Source: Stenotrophomonas acidaminiphila (GTDB lineage: Bacteria; Pseudomonadota; Gammaproteobacteria; Xanthomonadales; Xanthomonadaceae). From it: DNA of 64,000 nucleotides. How positions within the stretch are numbered: position 1 is the stretch's first letter; every line of letters starts with the position of its first letter. Below, piece by piece: positions 1-9,613 of the stretch. The notes beneath the pieces were generated by a model, which was not told where the DNA came from, did not search any database, and worked only from the letters and a program-made list of their open reading frames with translations. The DNA lies in contig CP019797.1 in NCBI GenBank assembly GCA_002951995.1, positions 1,596,501-1,660,500 of the forward strand, in the 5' to 3' direction. Position numbers and translations under genes: made by a program.

Positions 1-758
1 ATCTTCTGGTGCTCGTTGGCGGCATAGCCGCTCTCGTCGCCGAGCACCACCACCGACAGCGAGGACAGCAGGCCGAACGCGGCGGCCACCGCGAACGAGC
101 GGCGGGCGACGTCATGGTGGCGGTTGCGCAGTAGGTAGAAGGCGCTGATCGACATGACGAACACCGCGCCGGTGACGTAGCCGGCCGACACCGTGTGCAC
201 GAACTTGGCCTGCGCCACCGGGTTGAACAGCACCGCCATGAAGTCCACGACTTCCATGCGCATGGTTTCGGGGTTGAACACCGCCCCGACCGGGTTCTGC
301 ATCCAGCCGTTGGCGATCAGGATCCACAGCGCCGACAGGTTGGTGCCCAGTGCCATCAGCCAGGTCACGGTCAGGTGCTGGACCCTGCTCAGGCGGCCCC
401 AGCCGAAGAAGAACAGGCCGATGAAGGTGGCTTCCAGGAAGAACGCCATCAACCCTTCGATGGCCAGCGGCGCACCGAAGATGTCGCCCACGTAATGGCT
501 GTAGTAGGACCAGTTCATGCCGAACTGGAACTCCATCACGATGCCGGTACCCACGCCCATGGCGAAGTTGATGCCGAACAGCACACCCCAGAACAGCGTC
601 ATCCGGCGCCAGACGTCCTTGCCGGTCATGACATAGACGCTTTCCATGATCGCGATCAGGAACGAAAGCCCCAGCGTGAGCGGGACGAAGAGGAAGTGGT
701 ACATCGCGGTGAGCGCGAACTGCAGCCGCGACAGTTCTACGACGGTCGTATCGATCAT
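1..758 (-). CDS. cydA: cytochrome bd ubiquinol oxidase subunit I (3' part outside window)
   Basis: Membrane quinol oxidase subunit that carries the haems of cytochrome bd, a high-affinity terminal oxidase. About 252 N-terminal residues are present; the rest lies before base 1. The start at 758 (ATGATCGAT) opens with a helix containing [11 protein letters not shown], where His21 corresponds to the haem b595 ligand of E. coli Cyd[18 protein letters not shown] and GDESGY follow, both close to the E. coli quinol-oxidase type. An AAGG stands about 12 bases before the ATG. It diverges from cydDC, which encodes the exporter needed to assemble cytochrome bd, with an FNR-like site between them. Identity is secure. 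Confidence 0.95.
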   Translation of the reverse strand, partial: MIDTTVVELSRLQFALTAMYHFLFVPLTLGLSFLIAIMESVYVMTGKDVWRRMTLFWGVLFGINFAMGVGTGIVMEFQFGMNWSYYSHYVGDIFGAPLAIEGLMAFFLEATFIGLFFFGWGRLSRVQHLTVTWLMALGTNLSALWILIANGWMQNPVGAVFNPETMRMEVVDFMAVLFNPVAQAKFVHTVSAGYVTGAVFVMSISAFYLLRNRHHDVARRSFAVAAAFGLLSSLSVVVLGDESGYAANEHQK

Positions 759-846
759 GGCCTGGCTACCTTGCGGATTGCGTGCATCATGGGGGAGTGA
801 AGGGGGAGTGGTCGTGAATTTTCAATAATGAATGGTGATCCCGCCC

Positions 847-860
847 TTGACCTGGATCAA
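847..860. promoter_or_regulatory. FNR/ANR-like box between cydA and cydDC
   Basis: TTGACCTGGATCAA matches the FNR/ANR consensus TTGAT-N4-ATCAA at nine of ten positions. It lies about 95 bases before the cydA ATG and about 95 before the proposed cydD start. An AT-rich patch on the cydA side (819-832) could hold a -10 for a class II arrangement. FNR-type control of cytochrome bd by low oxygen is well known; that this copy is functional is inference. Confidence 0.6.
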
Positions 861-953
861 TGCGACATGGCGTCGCAGCGGTGAACGTGCCGCGCGCGCG
901 GATGCGATCATGCACGTTCCGGCGAATCGATTCCCTCCTGCAGGTTGCCCGTC

Positions 954-2658
954 TTGAGTGAAGTTTCCCCCCGGCCGACGCCGCCCGCCAACGGCGCCGC
1001 CGGCACCAGCAATGGCTGACCGCGCTGGCCGGCGCGGCGCGCGGGCAGCAGCGGGTCGCGGCGCTGGCCGCCTGCCTGTCCGGCGCCCTGCTGGTGGCGC
1101 AGGCCGGGGCGATAGCCTGGCTGATCCAGGCCGTGCTGGTCGAACACCGTCCGCTGGCATCGCTTGCGCAGGTGTTCGCCGCGCTGGCGCTGGTCCTGCT
1201 GCTGCGCAGCGCGCTGGGCGGGCTGGCGCAGAAAGCGGCCGGCGAAGTGGCCGACGCCGCGCGGCTGGCGTTGCGCGAGCAGGTCTACCGGCGCCTGCTC
1301 GGCCGCGGGCCGCTGTGGCTGCGGCGCCAGCGCAGCGGCGAGCTGGGCGAGCTGCTGCTCGCCCATGGCGATGCCATCGAGGGCTACTACGCCGGGTTCC
1401 AGCCGGTCCGGGCCGAAGTGATGGTGGTGCCGCTGCTGATCGTGGCGGCCGTGGCCTGGGTCGACTGGACGGTGGCGCTGATCCTGCTGTGCACCGGGCC
1501 GTTGGTGCCGGTGTTCATGATGCTGGTGGGGCTGGGCGCCGAAGCCGCCGGCCGCGAGCAGCTGCAGGAGCTGGCGCGCATGGGCGGGCACTTCGCCGAC
1601 CGCATCAAGGGGCTTGGCCTGTTGCGCCTGTATGGGCGCGGCGAGGACGAGCTGGCCGGCATCGCCACCGCGGCCGAGGGCGTGCGCGTGCGCACGATGA
1701 AGGTGCTGCGCATCGCCTTCCTGTCATCCACCGTGCTCGAGTTCTTCGCCTCGGTGAGCGTGGCGATGGTGGCGCTGTACCTGGGGCTGAGCTACCTGGG
1801 GATGCTGTCGCTGCATGCCACGGTGCCGACGCTGGGCGCGGGCGTGTTCTGCCTGCTGCTGGCGCCGGAGTTCTATGCGCCGCTGCGGCGGTTGGCCGCG
1901 CATTACCATGACCGTGCCAACGCGCTGGCGGCCGCTACCGAGGTCGAGCGCCTGCTCGACGGCGGCGACCCGACGGCGGCGGATGCCACCGCGCCCGCGC
2001 CGCCCGCGCGGGTGCCGGAACCGGCGCAGGCGCGGGCGCCGCTGCTGGTCGCGTCGTCGCTGGTGCTGCGTCCCATCGGCGCGGGTCATGACGTGGTGGC
2101 GGATTTCTCGCTGGACATCGATGGCGGGCAGCGCCTGGCGCTGGTCGGGCCCAGCGGCAGCGGCAAGAGCACCGTGCTGGAGGCGCTGGCGGGCTGGCTG
2201 CCGCCGCGGGGGGGCGCATCGTGCTGCGCGACGGCGCGCGCGTGGGTTACGCCGGGCAGCGCCCGTACCTGTTCCACGGTTCCATCGCCGACAACCTGCG
2301 CCTGGCCGACCCGGGCGCCAGCGACGCGCGGCTGCGCGCGGTGGCCGAGGCCGCGCAGGTGATGCGCTTCGCCGCACAGTTGCCGCAGGGGCTGGATACG
2401 GTGATCGGCGAGCGCGGTTTCGGCCTGTCCGGCGGCGAGGCCCGCCGCATCGGGCTGGCGCGGCTGCTGCTGCGTGATCCCGACCTGCTGCTGCTGGACG
2501 AGCCCACCGCTTTCCTGGATCCACGGACCGAGGCCGACCTGCTGCAGTCGCTGGCCTGCTTCACCCGTGGCCGTGCGGTGCTGATGGCCACCCACAGCGC
2601 AGCGGCGATGCAATGGGCCGATCGGGTGGTGCGGCTGGATGAGGCGGTGCGCGCATGA
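954..2658 (+). CDS. cydD: thiol reductant ABC exporter subunit CydD (two apparent frameshifts)
   Basis: One half of the CydDC ABC exporter, which moves glutathione/cysteine to the periplasm and is required for cytochrome bd assembly. Six-helix region, then Walker [10 protein letters not shown], signature GLSGGEARR and Walker B LLLLDEPT. The reading frame is broken twice. A TTG start at 954 reads MSEVS and then leaves frame in the C6 run at 967-972. The frame breaks again in the G7 run at 2209-2215. One added base at each site gives a continuous protein of about 568 residues, near the usual CydD size. The TTG start depends on the first repair. The stop overlaps cydC as ATGA. Probably intact in the living cell. 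Confidence 0.85.
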
Positions 2659-4343
2659 GCGGCGGCGATTCCCTGCGCGCGGTGTTCGCCCGGCATCGCG
2701 GCCGCCTGTTGCTGGCGGTGATGCTGCTGCTGGTGACGATGCTGGCCGGCGTCGGCCTGCTGGGGCTGTCCGGCGGGTTCCTGACCGCCGCGGCGCTGGC
2801 CGGGGCGCTGGGCGCCGGCGCCACCTTCAACTTCTTCTCGCCGTCGGCGGGGATCCGCGCATTGACCTTCGTGCGCATCGTCTCGCGTTACTTCGAGAAG
2901 CTGGTCGGCCACGACGCGACCCTGCGCATCGCCCGCGACCTGCGGGTCTGGTTCTTCCGGCGCGCGTTGCCGCTGGCGCCGGCGCGCCTGGGCGGCACGC
3001 GCACCGGCGAACTGCTGGCGCGGTTGATGTCCGACATCGGCGAAGTGGATGGCCTGCTGGTGCGGGCGGTGGGGCCGCTGCTGGCGCTGGCCGGCATCGC
3101 GCTGGCCAGCATCGCCGTGGCCGCCAGCATCCATTGGCCCGCGGCCGCGCTGTTGCTGCTGCTGTCGCTGCTGGTCGGCATCGGCGTGCCGTTGCTGGCC
3201 GTGCGCCGCGGCGATGCCGGTGAGGCCGCGCGCGCGCGGCATCGTGCGCGGCTGCGTACGCTCGCCTACGAAGGCCTGGAGGGCGCGGCCGACCTGGCCG
3301 CGCTGGAGGCGCGCGACGCCTGGTGCGCGCGCGTCGACGCCGCCGCGCGCCAGCTTGGGGGCGACGACCACCGCCGCCGCGGCCGGCTGATCGCCGGCAA
3401 CATGCTGCACTCGGCCTGCGCCGGGCTGGGCCTGCTGGCGATGCTGTGGCTGGCGCTGTCCGCCTTCCAGGTCGGCAAGGTGACGGCGCCGCTGGCCGCC
3501 ACGTTGGTGTTCCTGACCGTGGCACTGCTGGAAGTCGCCGCCGGCTGCGGGCTGGCCTGGCAGGCGCTGCAGTCGGCACGCGTATCGGCCGGACGGCTGC
3601 AGGCCATCGTCGACCAGCCGCCCTCGGTATCCGACCCGGCGCGGCCGCGCCCGCTGCCGGCACCGCCGGCCACGCTGTCGTTCGAGCAGGTGGTGTTCGC
3701 CTGGCCTGGCGAGTCCCGGCGCCTGCTCGATGGCATCGACCTGCAACTGCGGCCCGGCGAACGCATCGCCATCGGTGGTGACAGCGGTTGCGGCAAGACC
3801 ACGTTGTCGGCGCTGTTGCTGCGCCTGTGGGATCCGCAGGCGGGCGCGGTGCGCTGGGGCGGGGTCGACCTGCGCGACGTCGCCCAGGCCGATTGGCACC
3901 GGCATGTCGCGTGGCTGCCGCAGGGCGCGCCGGTGTTCGCCGGCAGCATCGCCGACAACCTGCGGCTGGGCCAGCCGCTGGCCGACGACGCACGGCTGTG
4001 GGCGGTGCTCGAACAGGTACGGCTGGGCGACTGGGCGCGCCGCCAGGGCGGGTTGGCGGCGTGGGTCGGCGAGAACGGCGCCACCCTGTCCGCGGGCCAG
4101 GCGCGGCGCCTGGCGTTGGCGCGTGCGCTGCTGCGCGACGCGCCGTTGATGGTGCTGGACGAGCCGACCGAAGGCCTGGACGTGGATACCGCCGACGCGC
4201 TGCTGGTCGACATGGCGGCCGCCCTGGGCCCGCGCAGCCTGCTGATGATCACCCACGGGCATCTGCCCGATGGGGTAGTGCACCGCCAGTACCGGTTGCA
4301 GCGCGGGCGCCTGTTGCCCGTGGACGGCGCGGCGCAGGGCTGA
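2655..4343 (+). CDS. cydC: thiol reductant ABC exporter subunit CydC
   Basis: Partner of CydD in the heterodimeric exporter of low-molecular-weight thiols. 562 residues: about 300 of membrane domain, then an ATPase domain with Walker [10 protein letters not shown], signature TLSAGQARR (a slightly degenerate LSGGQ, common in CydC) and Walker [12 protein letters not shown]. The ATG overlaps the cydD stop by four bases, so the two are translationally coupled. No frame break is seen. The next gene is convergent. Confidence 0.95.
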   Translation: MSGGDSLRAVFARHRGRLLLAVMLLLVTMLAGVGLLGLSGGFLTAAALAGALGAGATFNFFSPSAGIRALTFVRIVSRYFEKLVGHDATLRIARDLRVWFFRRALPLAPARLGGTRTGELLARLMSDIGEVDGLLVRAVGPLLALAGIALASIAVAASIHWPAAALLLLLSLLVGIGVPLLAVRRGDAGEAARARHRARLRTLAYEGLEGAADLAALEARDAWCARVDAAARQLGGDDHRRRGRLIAGNMLHSACAGLGLLAMLWLALSAFQVGKVTAPLAATLVFLTVALLEVAAGCGLAWQALQSARVSAGRLQAIVDQPPSVSDPARPRPLPAPPATLSFEQVVFAWPGESRRLLDGIDLQLRPGERIAIGGDSGCGKTTLSALLLRLWDPQAGAVRWGGVDLRDVAQADWHRHVAWLPQGAPVFAGSIADNLRLGQPLADDARLWAVLEQVRLGDWARRQGGLAAWVGENGATLSAGQARRLALARALLRDAPLMVLDEPTEGLDVDTADALLVDMAAALGPRSLLMITHGHLPDGVVHRQYRLQRGRLLPVDGAAQG

Positions 4344-4344
4344 G

Positions 4345-4367
4345 GCCGGCGCAGGGGTCGCGCCGGC
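4345..4367 (+). terminator. hairpin after cydC
   Basis: Perfect 8-base arms GCCGGCGC/GCGCCGGC directly follow the cydC stop, with a 7-base loop. There is no T tract, so it may be a 3' stabilising hairpin or a weak terminator. Confidence 0.35.
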
Positions 4368-4502
4368 CAGTACCGCCGGCGCGCCGCGGGGCGCGCGCGA
4401 CATGTCGCTCTGTGGCATACCGTGGCATGCCGTGGCGGTCTTGCGCGGCACGCCGCGCGGAGGGATGACCGGCGCCCTGCGCATGCGGGGACTTGGCTGC
4501 GG

Positions 4503-5408
4503 TCATCGATAGCGCGTGCCGTCGACCGTCGGCGGCGGGAGTGGCGGCCGCCGGTCGTGGGGCGTGGTGCTGGCGGCGGCGGGTTCGCGTACGCGCAGGA
4601 AGCGCGCGAAGCGCGGCAGGCCGTTGCGGGTCAAGCCGTTGTAGCGGTAGGTGACCAGGCTGCCGATCGCCGGCGGCGCCACGCGATCGGCAGCCTTGAA
4701 GCCGCTGCCGATGCGGAAGCGGGCGCCATCGGCGCGCTCCACCAGCAGCGCGCCGAGCAGGCCGGCGTACTTGCCCTTGCCGGGCAGGTGCGCGACCACC
4801 CGCGCGTCGGCGTCGTTCCAGGATTTGAGCTTGAGCAGGCCGCTACTGCGGCCAGCGATGTAGTGGTTGTCCTGGTGATGCAGCATCAGCCCTTCGCCGC
4901 CGGCCGCCACGGTGGCTGCCAGATGGCGATGCAGCGTGCCGGTATCGGCGATGCGCTGTTGCGGAACCAGCGCCAGGGTCGGCGAGGCGGCCTTTTCGAC
5001 GAGTGCGCGCAGCGCCGCCAGGCGCTGGCTGAAGGTGCCGCCGTGCCCGGGCAGGTCGAAGACCATCAGCCGCAGGCTTCGCCAGTCATCCGCGTCGGGC
5101 GGATAGCGGCGCACGCTGCTGCTGGCGTGTTCGAAGCGGCCGCGCCCTGCCCACAGCTCGCCGTCCAGGGGCTGCGGCGGCCAGCCGCGGGTGAATCCGT
5201 CGGGGGCGTCGATGCGGTGGCCGGCGCGGGTCCACAGGGCGTGCCCGTCCCAGCGCGCGCGTACGCCGTCGAGCTTCTCGCTGACCCAGTAGCGGGAGAC
5301 GTCCGGCCCGTCGCGCCACTGGCTGGCCAGCATCGGTGAAGGCACCGCCGCCGCCTCGGTGCGGGGCAGCAGCAACAGGTACAGCAGCAGGGTCCACAGG
5401 CGGCGCAT
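4503..5408 (-). CDS. ligE: periplasmic ATP-dependent DNA ligase (Lig E type)
   Basis: Minimal ATP-dependent DNA ligase of 301 residues, with only nucleotidyltransferase and OB-fold domains, as in the Lig E group. The N-terminus is a clear signal peptide (LLLYLLLLPRTEAAA), which fits the reported periplasmic location of Lig E. Motif I is EKLDGVRA (the Lys takes AMP), motif III LMVFDLPG, motif IV EGLMLHH and motif V LKLKSW; all are intact. Lig E proteins are thought to act on extracytoplasmic DNA, for example during uptake or in biofilms. It sits alone, convergent to cydC, with a short gap to metX. Confidence 0.88.
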   Translation of the reverse strand: MRRLWTLLLYLLLLPRTEAAAVPSPMLASQWRDGPDVSRYWVSEKLDGVRARWDGHALWTRAGHRIDAPDGFTRGWPPQPLDGELWAGRGRFEHASSSVRRYPPDADDWRSLRLMVFDLPGHGGTFSQRLAALRALVEKAASPTLALVPQQRIADTGTLHRHLAATVAAGGEGLMLHHQDNHYIAGRSSGLLKLKSWNDADARVVAHLPGKGKYAGLLGALLVERADGARFRIGSGFKAADRVAPPAIGSLVTYRYNGLTRNGLPRFARFLRVREPAAASTTPHDRRPPLPPPTVDGTRYR

Positions 5409-5515
5409 GCTGGCTCCAGGAATGACTGGAGTAACAGCGTGCGCGCGGCGCAGGGGATGGTTGGATCGGGCGCGGCGCCGGCAGGGTGTAGGGACCTGCC
5501 ACGCCGCAGCGTGGG

Positions 5516-6636
5516 TCAGGAACCGGGCAGGGTGTCCAGGAAACCGCGCACGGCTGGGCCGTAGCGGTCGTAGTCCACCAGGAACGCATCATGGCCCTGC
5601 GGCGAGTCCATGCCGATGAACTGGGCGTCGGCGCCACCGGCGCGCAGGCCGTCGGCGATCTGCTGCTGCTGCTCGACCGGAAACAGGATGTCGGTGTTGG
5701 CACCGATGGCCAGTGCGCGTTGCACGTGGATCTTCGCCAGCCCGGCCATGACGTCGCCGGCGCCGTACTCGGCCAGGTCGAACCAGTCCATCGCGCGGCC
5801 CAGGTACAGGTAGCAGTTGGGGTCGAAACGGCGCACGAAGCGGCGCGCGTGGCCTTCGAGGTAGCTTTCCACCTGGAACTCGAGGCCGAACGGATCGTCG
5901 TCGCCCTGCTCCGAATCCAGCCGCACCCGGCCGAAACGGCCGTCCCATTCCAGCGCCGAGCGGTAGGTGATGACGCCCAGCTTGCGTGCCATGCGCATGC
6001 CCGATTCCGGGTAATGGACGTCGTCGTAGTCGCCGCCGTTCCAGGCCGGGTCCAGGCGGATGGCCTCGCGCTGCAGCGAGCGGATCGCGATGGAGAAGGG
6101 CAGCGCCTGCGCGCTGCCGGAAATGTTGATGTGGGTGCGGGCGATGCCCGGATGCTGCAGCAACAGCGCCAGCGCGGTCATGCCGCCCATCGAGTTGCCG
6201 ACCAGGCAGGCCAGCTGTTGGATCCCGAGCGCGCGCACCACCTCGGCCGCGGCGTTGGCGATGTCCTCCACCGACAACTCCGGGAACGACAGCCGGTAGG
6301 GCCGGCCGGTCGCCGGGTCCAGCGACGCCGGGCCGGTGGAGCCCTTGCAGCTGCCCAGCGAGTTGACGCAGACCACGAACCAGCGCTCGGTATCGATCGG
6401 CTTGCCGGGGCCGAGCATGGGCTCCCACCAGCCGGGCGCGGGTTGCCGGGATGGCTGGCGGCGTGGGCATCGGGCGACAGCCCGGTGACGATCAGGATGG
6501 CGTTGCCGGCATCGGCGGCCAGCGTGCCCCAGGTTTCGTAGGCGATGCGCGCGCCGTGCAACTGGCCGCCGCGCTTCATCGGGAACGGCGAGGCCAGAGC
6601 GTGGAAGCGGCTGCCTTCGGGGATGAACTCGGTCAT
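5516..6636 (-). CDS. metX: MetX-family serine/homoserine O-acyltransferase (apparent frameshift)
   Basis: Alpha/beta-hydrolase acyltransferase that activates homoserine or serine for sulfur amino acid synthesis. The nucleophile elbow is GNSMGGM, with a later Asp in DILFP and His in GHDAFL completing the triad. The oxyanion loop reads NSLGSCKGSTGP. In Xanthomonadales, MetX-like enzymes have been reassigned as L-serine O-succinyltransferases feeding cysteine synthesis, so acetyl-homoserine is not assured as the product. The frame breaks at 6440-6442; one more G on the plus strand there restores HPGNPAPGWWEP and a protein of about 373 residues. Likely an assembly error. Confidence 0.85.
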
Positions 6637-6642
6637 CGGCCG

Positions 6643-6648
6643 ATTCTA
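6643..6648 (-). promoter_or_regulatory. possible -10 element of a leaderless metX transcript
   Basis: TAGAAT on the minus strand ends seven bases before the metX ATG, which would place the transcription start on or next to the A of the start codon. No good -35 is visible and no Shine-Dalgarno fits, so this is only a suggestion. Confidence 0.3.
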
Positions 6649-6824
6649 CCGGCCGTGCGCCGATACGGGGATGGCACGCGATGCCCCGGCGTTATCAGGG
6701 CATGCGCCGTGGTTACCACGGCCGTGGGCAATGCCGCCGCGGCAACCGCCACGGGGCGGGGCCAGCAGCCGGATCGACAGGGGGCGCCGCGGGGCGTCGG
6801 CTGCCGGGGCGGGCCAGGCCGGGC

Positions 6825-7532
6825 TCAGCGGCCGTGATCGTCGCGCCTGGACAGCCAGCCGTGGATCAGCCCGGCCTGGAAGAACCGCACCGGGGGCTGG
6901 AAACCACCCGCGGCGATGAGCGCGGCGATCTGCTCCGGCGGCAGTATCCCGACGTCCCGGGCATAGGCATCGCGCATGCGTTGCATGGCGTCGGCGGAAA
7001 CCTCGGCCGCGGCCATCATGTTCATCCATGCGCGCAGGAGCACGTCGTAGGCGGGCGACTGCACGTCCGCGGCCAGGTCGGAGCTGGCGAGGATTGCACC
7101 TGGCGCGAGCCGGTGCGCGATTTCTCGGAAGAAGCCGGTGCGGACCGTCGTATCGAGAATGAACTGGGAGACCAGGAAGCAGGTGGCCGCGTCGAAGCGG
7201 CCGCTGTCGGGCAGTGATTCCAGGTAGCCTTCATGGAAGTGGCAGCGCGCCGACAGGTTCTCCCTCGCGGCGGCCTGGCGGCACAGGGCGAGCATCGCGC
7301 CGGACGGTTCCACCGCGGTGAACTGCCAGCCGGGGTGGTTGCGGGCCAAATGCAGCAGTTCCGCGCCGGTACCGGCCCCGACACAGAGGATGCGGGCATC
7401 CGCGGGCAGTGCGGCGAAGGCCGAATCCAGCAGCAGGTGCAGGCAATCGCGGATCGGGTGGGTCCTGGCCCACTGCGCGTCGTAGCCGGCTGCCTGCTGG
7501 TCGAACAGTCGCGTGATCTCGTCCTGGTTCAC
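6825..7532 (-). CDS. class I SAM-dependent methyltransferase
   Basis: 235-residue soluble methyltransferase. The SAM-binding motif I is ILCVGAGTGAELL near residue 60, followed by the acidic VEPSGAML and a motif-II-like RFDAATCFLVSQF. The GTG at 7532 is chosen because the protein then starts MNQDEITRLFDQQAAGYD, typical of this family. Substrate is not recognisable. It lies between metX and ccmI on the same strand, 22 bases after ccmI, and may be read with the ccm genes. Confidence 0.75.
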   Translation of the reverse strand: MNQDEITRLFDQQAAGYDAQWARTHPIRDCLHLLLDSAFAALPADARILCVGAGTGAELLHLARNHPGWQFTAVEPSGAMLALCRQAAARENLSARCHFHEGYLESLPDSGRFDAATCFLVSQFILDTTVRTGFFREIAHRLAPGAILASSDLAADVQSPAYDVLLRAWMNMMAAAEVSADAMQRMRDAYARDVGILPPEQIAALIAAGGFQPPVRFFQAGLIHGWLSRRDDHGR

Positions 7533-7554
7533 TGCCTGCGCGCCTGCGGCCGGG

Positions 7555-8568
7555 TCACGGTTGGCCGAGCGTGATCCGCAGCGGTCCGCTCGCGGGCAGG
7601 GCGACCTTGACCGGTAGCGACTCCACGTCACCGTCCTGGCGCATCGCGGTGCCGCTGGCGGACAGCCGCGCGAACACCTCGACCTCGCCCAGCGCGGAAA
7701 GCTTCTGCGTGGGCATCGGGCTGTCGGCGTCGTCCAGGGTGACGGTGAGCGGCCCGGCCTGCGCCGGATGCCGCTCGACCGCGACCGGCATCGGCGGGCC
7801 ACCGGGGACCCGGGCGATGACGAACACGGTGTCCTTGCCGGTGGCGGCGCGGGCCTGCAGCGACGGCGACAGCGTGACCTCGACGGTGATCGCATGCGCG
7901 CCGGCGGCACCGCTGGCCGCGGCGGGCGTGGGCGGCGGCATGCCGGCGTCGGCGCGGGCGGCGTCGATCTGTTCGCGCAACGCGGCGGCGGCGTTGGGAT
8001 CCAGCCGCGGCAGCAGGCTTTCCCAGGTGCGCACCGCGGCTTCGTTGTCGCCACGCTGGCGCTGCACGATGCCGGTCAGCCAGAGCGCGCGCTGGTTGTC
8101 CGGCGCCACCTTGCGGGCACGTTGCAGCCATGCCACGCCGGTGTCGTCGAACAGCATCTTCGGATGCGCGCGGGCGCGCGCCTGCGCGGCTTCGACCAGC
8201 AGTTCCGGCTGGTCGGGATCCAGCTTCAACGCGCGCTCGAACGAGGCGGCGGCCTCGGCCACGCGCCCGAGTTCGAGCTCCGAACGTGCCAGCAGGACCC
8301 AGCCTTCGGCGCGCTCGGGGTGCGCTTCCAGCACCGTGCGCAACTGGGCGACCGCCTGCTCGAGGGTCTGCGGTGGCGCGGTATCCGGCGCCTGCAGCGC
8401 CGCCGGCGTGCCCAGCCACAGGTACAGGCCCACGGTGGCCACCGCCATGGCGCCGGCCAGGGTGCCCCAGATCGCGCGCTTGCCGGCGCGCAGCAGCGGC
8501 CACAGCATGGCGCCGCCGGCGACGGCGGCCAGCAGCGCGGCCAGCGACAGAAATACCGCTTTCACCAT
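7555..8568 (-). CDS. ccmI: cytochrome c maturation protein CcmI (TPR)
   Basis: Last gene of the ccm array; CcmI/CycH handles apocytochrome c and presents it to the CcmFH haem lyase. 337 residues: two N-terminal membrane helices (residues about 3-22 and 33-53), then TPR-like repeats rich in WVLLARSELELGR-type helices, then a periplasmic beta domain with VFVIARVPGGPPMPV. ATG at 8568 overlaps the ccmH end by seven bases. The length fits fused membrane plus TPR CcmI of xanthomonads. Confidence 0.88.
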   Translation of the reverse strand: MVKAVFLSLAALLAAVAGGAMLWPLLRAGKRAIWGTLAGAMAVATVGLYLWLGTPAALQAPDTAPPQTLEQAVAQLRTVLEAHPERAEGWVLLARSELELGRVAEAAASFERALKLDPDQPELLVEAAQARARAHPKMLFDDTGVAWLQRARKVAPDNQRALWLTGIVQRQRGDNEAAVRTWESLLPRLDPNAAAALREQIDAARADAGMPPPTPAAASGAAGAHAITVEVTLSPSLQARAATGKDTVFVIARVPGGPPMPVAVERHPAQAGPLTVTLDDADSPMPTQKLSALGEVEVFARLSASGTAMRQDGDVESLPVKVALPASGPLRITLGQP

Positions 8569-9014
8569 TCGCGTTCGTCCTGGTTCGCATCGTCGGCCGC
8601 GGGCGCGGGCAGGGCGCGGCCGCGCCGCTTCACATGCGCGTAGAGCAGCCCCGCGCCAGCCAGCAGCAGCACGCCCGGGCCCAGCCACAACAGCAGGGTG
8701 CTGCCTTCCATGCGCGGGCGATAGAGCACGAATTCGCCGTAGCGTTCGACCAGGAACTGCTTGATCTGCGCATCGCTGCGGCCTTCGCGCATCAGGTTCA
8801 GCACTTCGCGGCGCAGGTCGTGGGCGATCTGCGCGTTGGAGTCGGCCAGCGATTGGTTCTGGCACTGCACGCAGCGCAGCTCGGCGGCCAGCGCGTGGAA
8901 GCGCGTCTCCTCGGCGCGGTCACGGTACTGCAGCGGGGCCGGGTCGCCCATCGGCTGCGCCATCGCCAGCCACGGCAGGCACAGCGCCAGCAGCATGGCC
9001 AGCAGCCGCGTCAT
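8562..9014 (-). CDS. ccmH: cytochrome c maturation protein CcmH (CcmL)
   Basis: Membrane-anchored thiol reductase subunit of the haem lyase. 150 residues with a signal peptide (LALCLPWLAMAQ), the conserved thiol motif LRCVQCQNQSL and a C-terminal membrane helix LLLWLGPGVLLLAGAGLL. It keeps apocytochrome cysteines reduced for haem attachment. Its start overlaps the ccmG stop as ATGA. Confidence 0.95.
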   Translation of the reverse strand: MTRLLAMLLALCLPWLAMAQPMGDPAPLQYRDRAEETRFHALAAELRCVQCQNQSLADSNAQIAHDLRREVLNLMREGRSDAQIKQFLVERYGEFVLYRPRMEGSTLLLWLGPGVLLLAGAGLLYAHVKRRGRALPAPAADDANQDEREW

Positions 9015-9613
9015 CGCGCGCGCTTCCCGCCAGCCCCGGCCTCGATCTTCTCCAGCGCCGGGATCAGCTGCCGGTCGAGTACGTCCTGGGTGATGGCGCC
9101 GCTGTACTTCCAGCGCACGATGCCGCTGCCGTCCACCAGGAAGGTTTCCGGCGCGGCGGCGATACCCCAGTCCAGCGCGGTGCGGCCTTCCTCGTCGGCC
9201 AACACCACCATGTAGGGGTTGCCCAGCTGCTCCAGCCAGCGCAGGGCGTCGGCGGGCGCGTCCTTCCAGTTGTAGCCGATCACGCGCACGCGCTTGGTCT
9301 CGGCGAAGCGGGTGAGGATCGGGTGTTCGTCACGGCAGGTCGGGCACCAGCTGCCCCACACGTTGAGCAGGTACGGCGCGCCGCGCAGGTCGTGGCCGCT
9401 GACCTTGACGGTCGGGTCGTGCAGCACCGGCAGCGAGAAATCCGGTGCCGGCTTGCCGATCAGCGCCGACGGCAGGCTGTCGCGGTCGGGCCGGTCGGAA
9501 CGGCTGACGCCATAGAGCATCAGCCCGACCAGGCCGAGGAAGAACAGCGCGCCGATGATCAGCGCGACCGGCGGCAGGCGGTGGGGATTCGGATTGGAAG
9601 GCGTGTCGGACAT
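9011..9613 (-). CDS. ccmG: thiol:disulfide interchange protein CcmG/DsbE
   Basis: Periplasmic thioredoxin-fold reductant of the Ccm pathway. 200 residues: one N-terminal membrane anchor (ALIIGALFFLGLVGLML), then a thioredoxin domain with active site WCPTC and the family GVxxAPETFLVD stretch (here WGIAAAPETFLVD). It passes electrons to CcmH and apocytochrome. ATG shares one base with the ccmF stop (TGATG). Confidence 0.95.
   Translation of the reverse strand: MSDTPSNPNPHRLPPVALIIGALFFLGLVGLMLYGVSRSDRPDRDSLPSALIGKPAPDFSLPVLHDPTVKVSGHDLRGAPYLLNVWGSWCPTCRDEHPILTRFAETKRVRVIGYNWKDAPADALRWLEQLGNPYMVVLADEEGRTALDWGIAAAPETFLVDGSGIVRWKYSGAITQDVLDRQLIPALEKIEAGAGGKRAR

Noticed and set aside
954..2658. 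cydD as a decayed pseudogene
   Set aside because: Both halves keep all motifs, and the same one-base losses occur in normally essential genes elsewhere in the window.
4403..4437. Short repeats of CCGTGGCAT near cydC end
   Set aside because: Only two or three imperfect copies; not enough for a repeat family or CRISPR.
6637..6824. SAM riboswitch before metX
   Set aside because: The start-proximal -10-like TAGAAT leaves no room for a leader, and no S-box-like pattern is visible.
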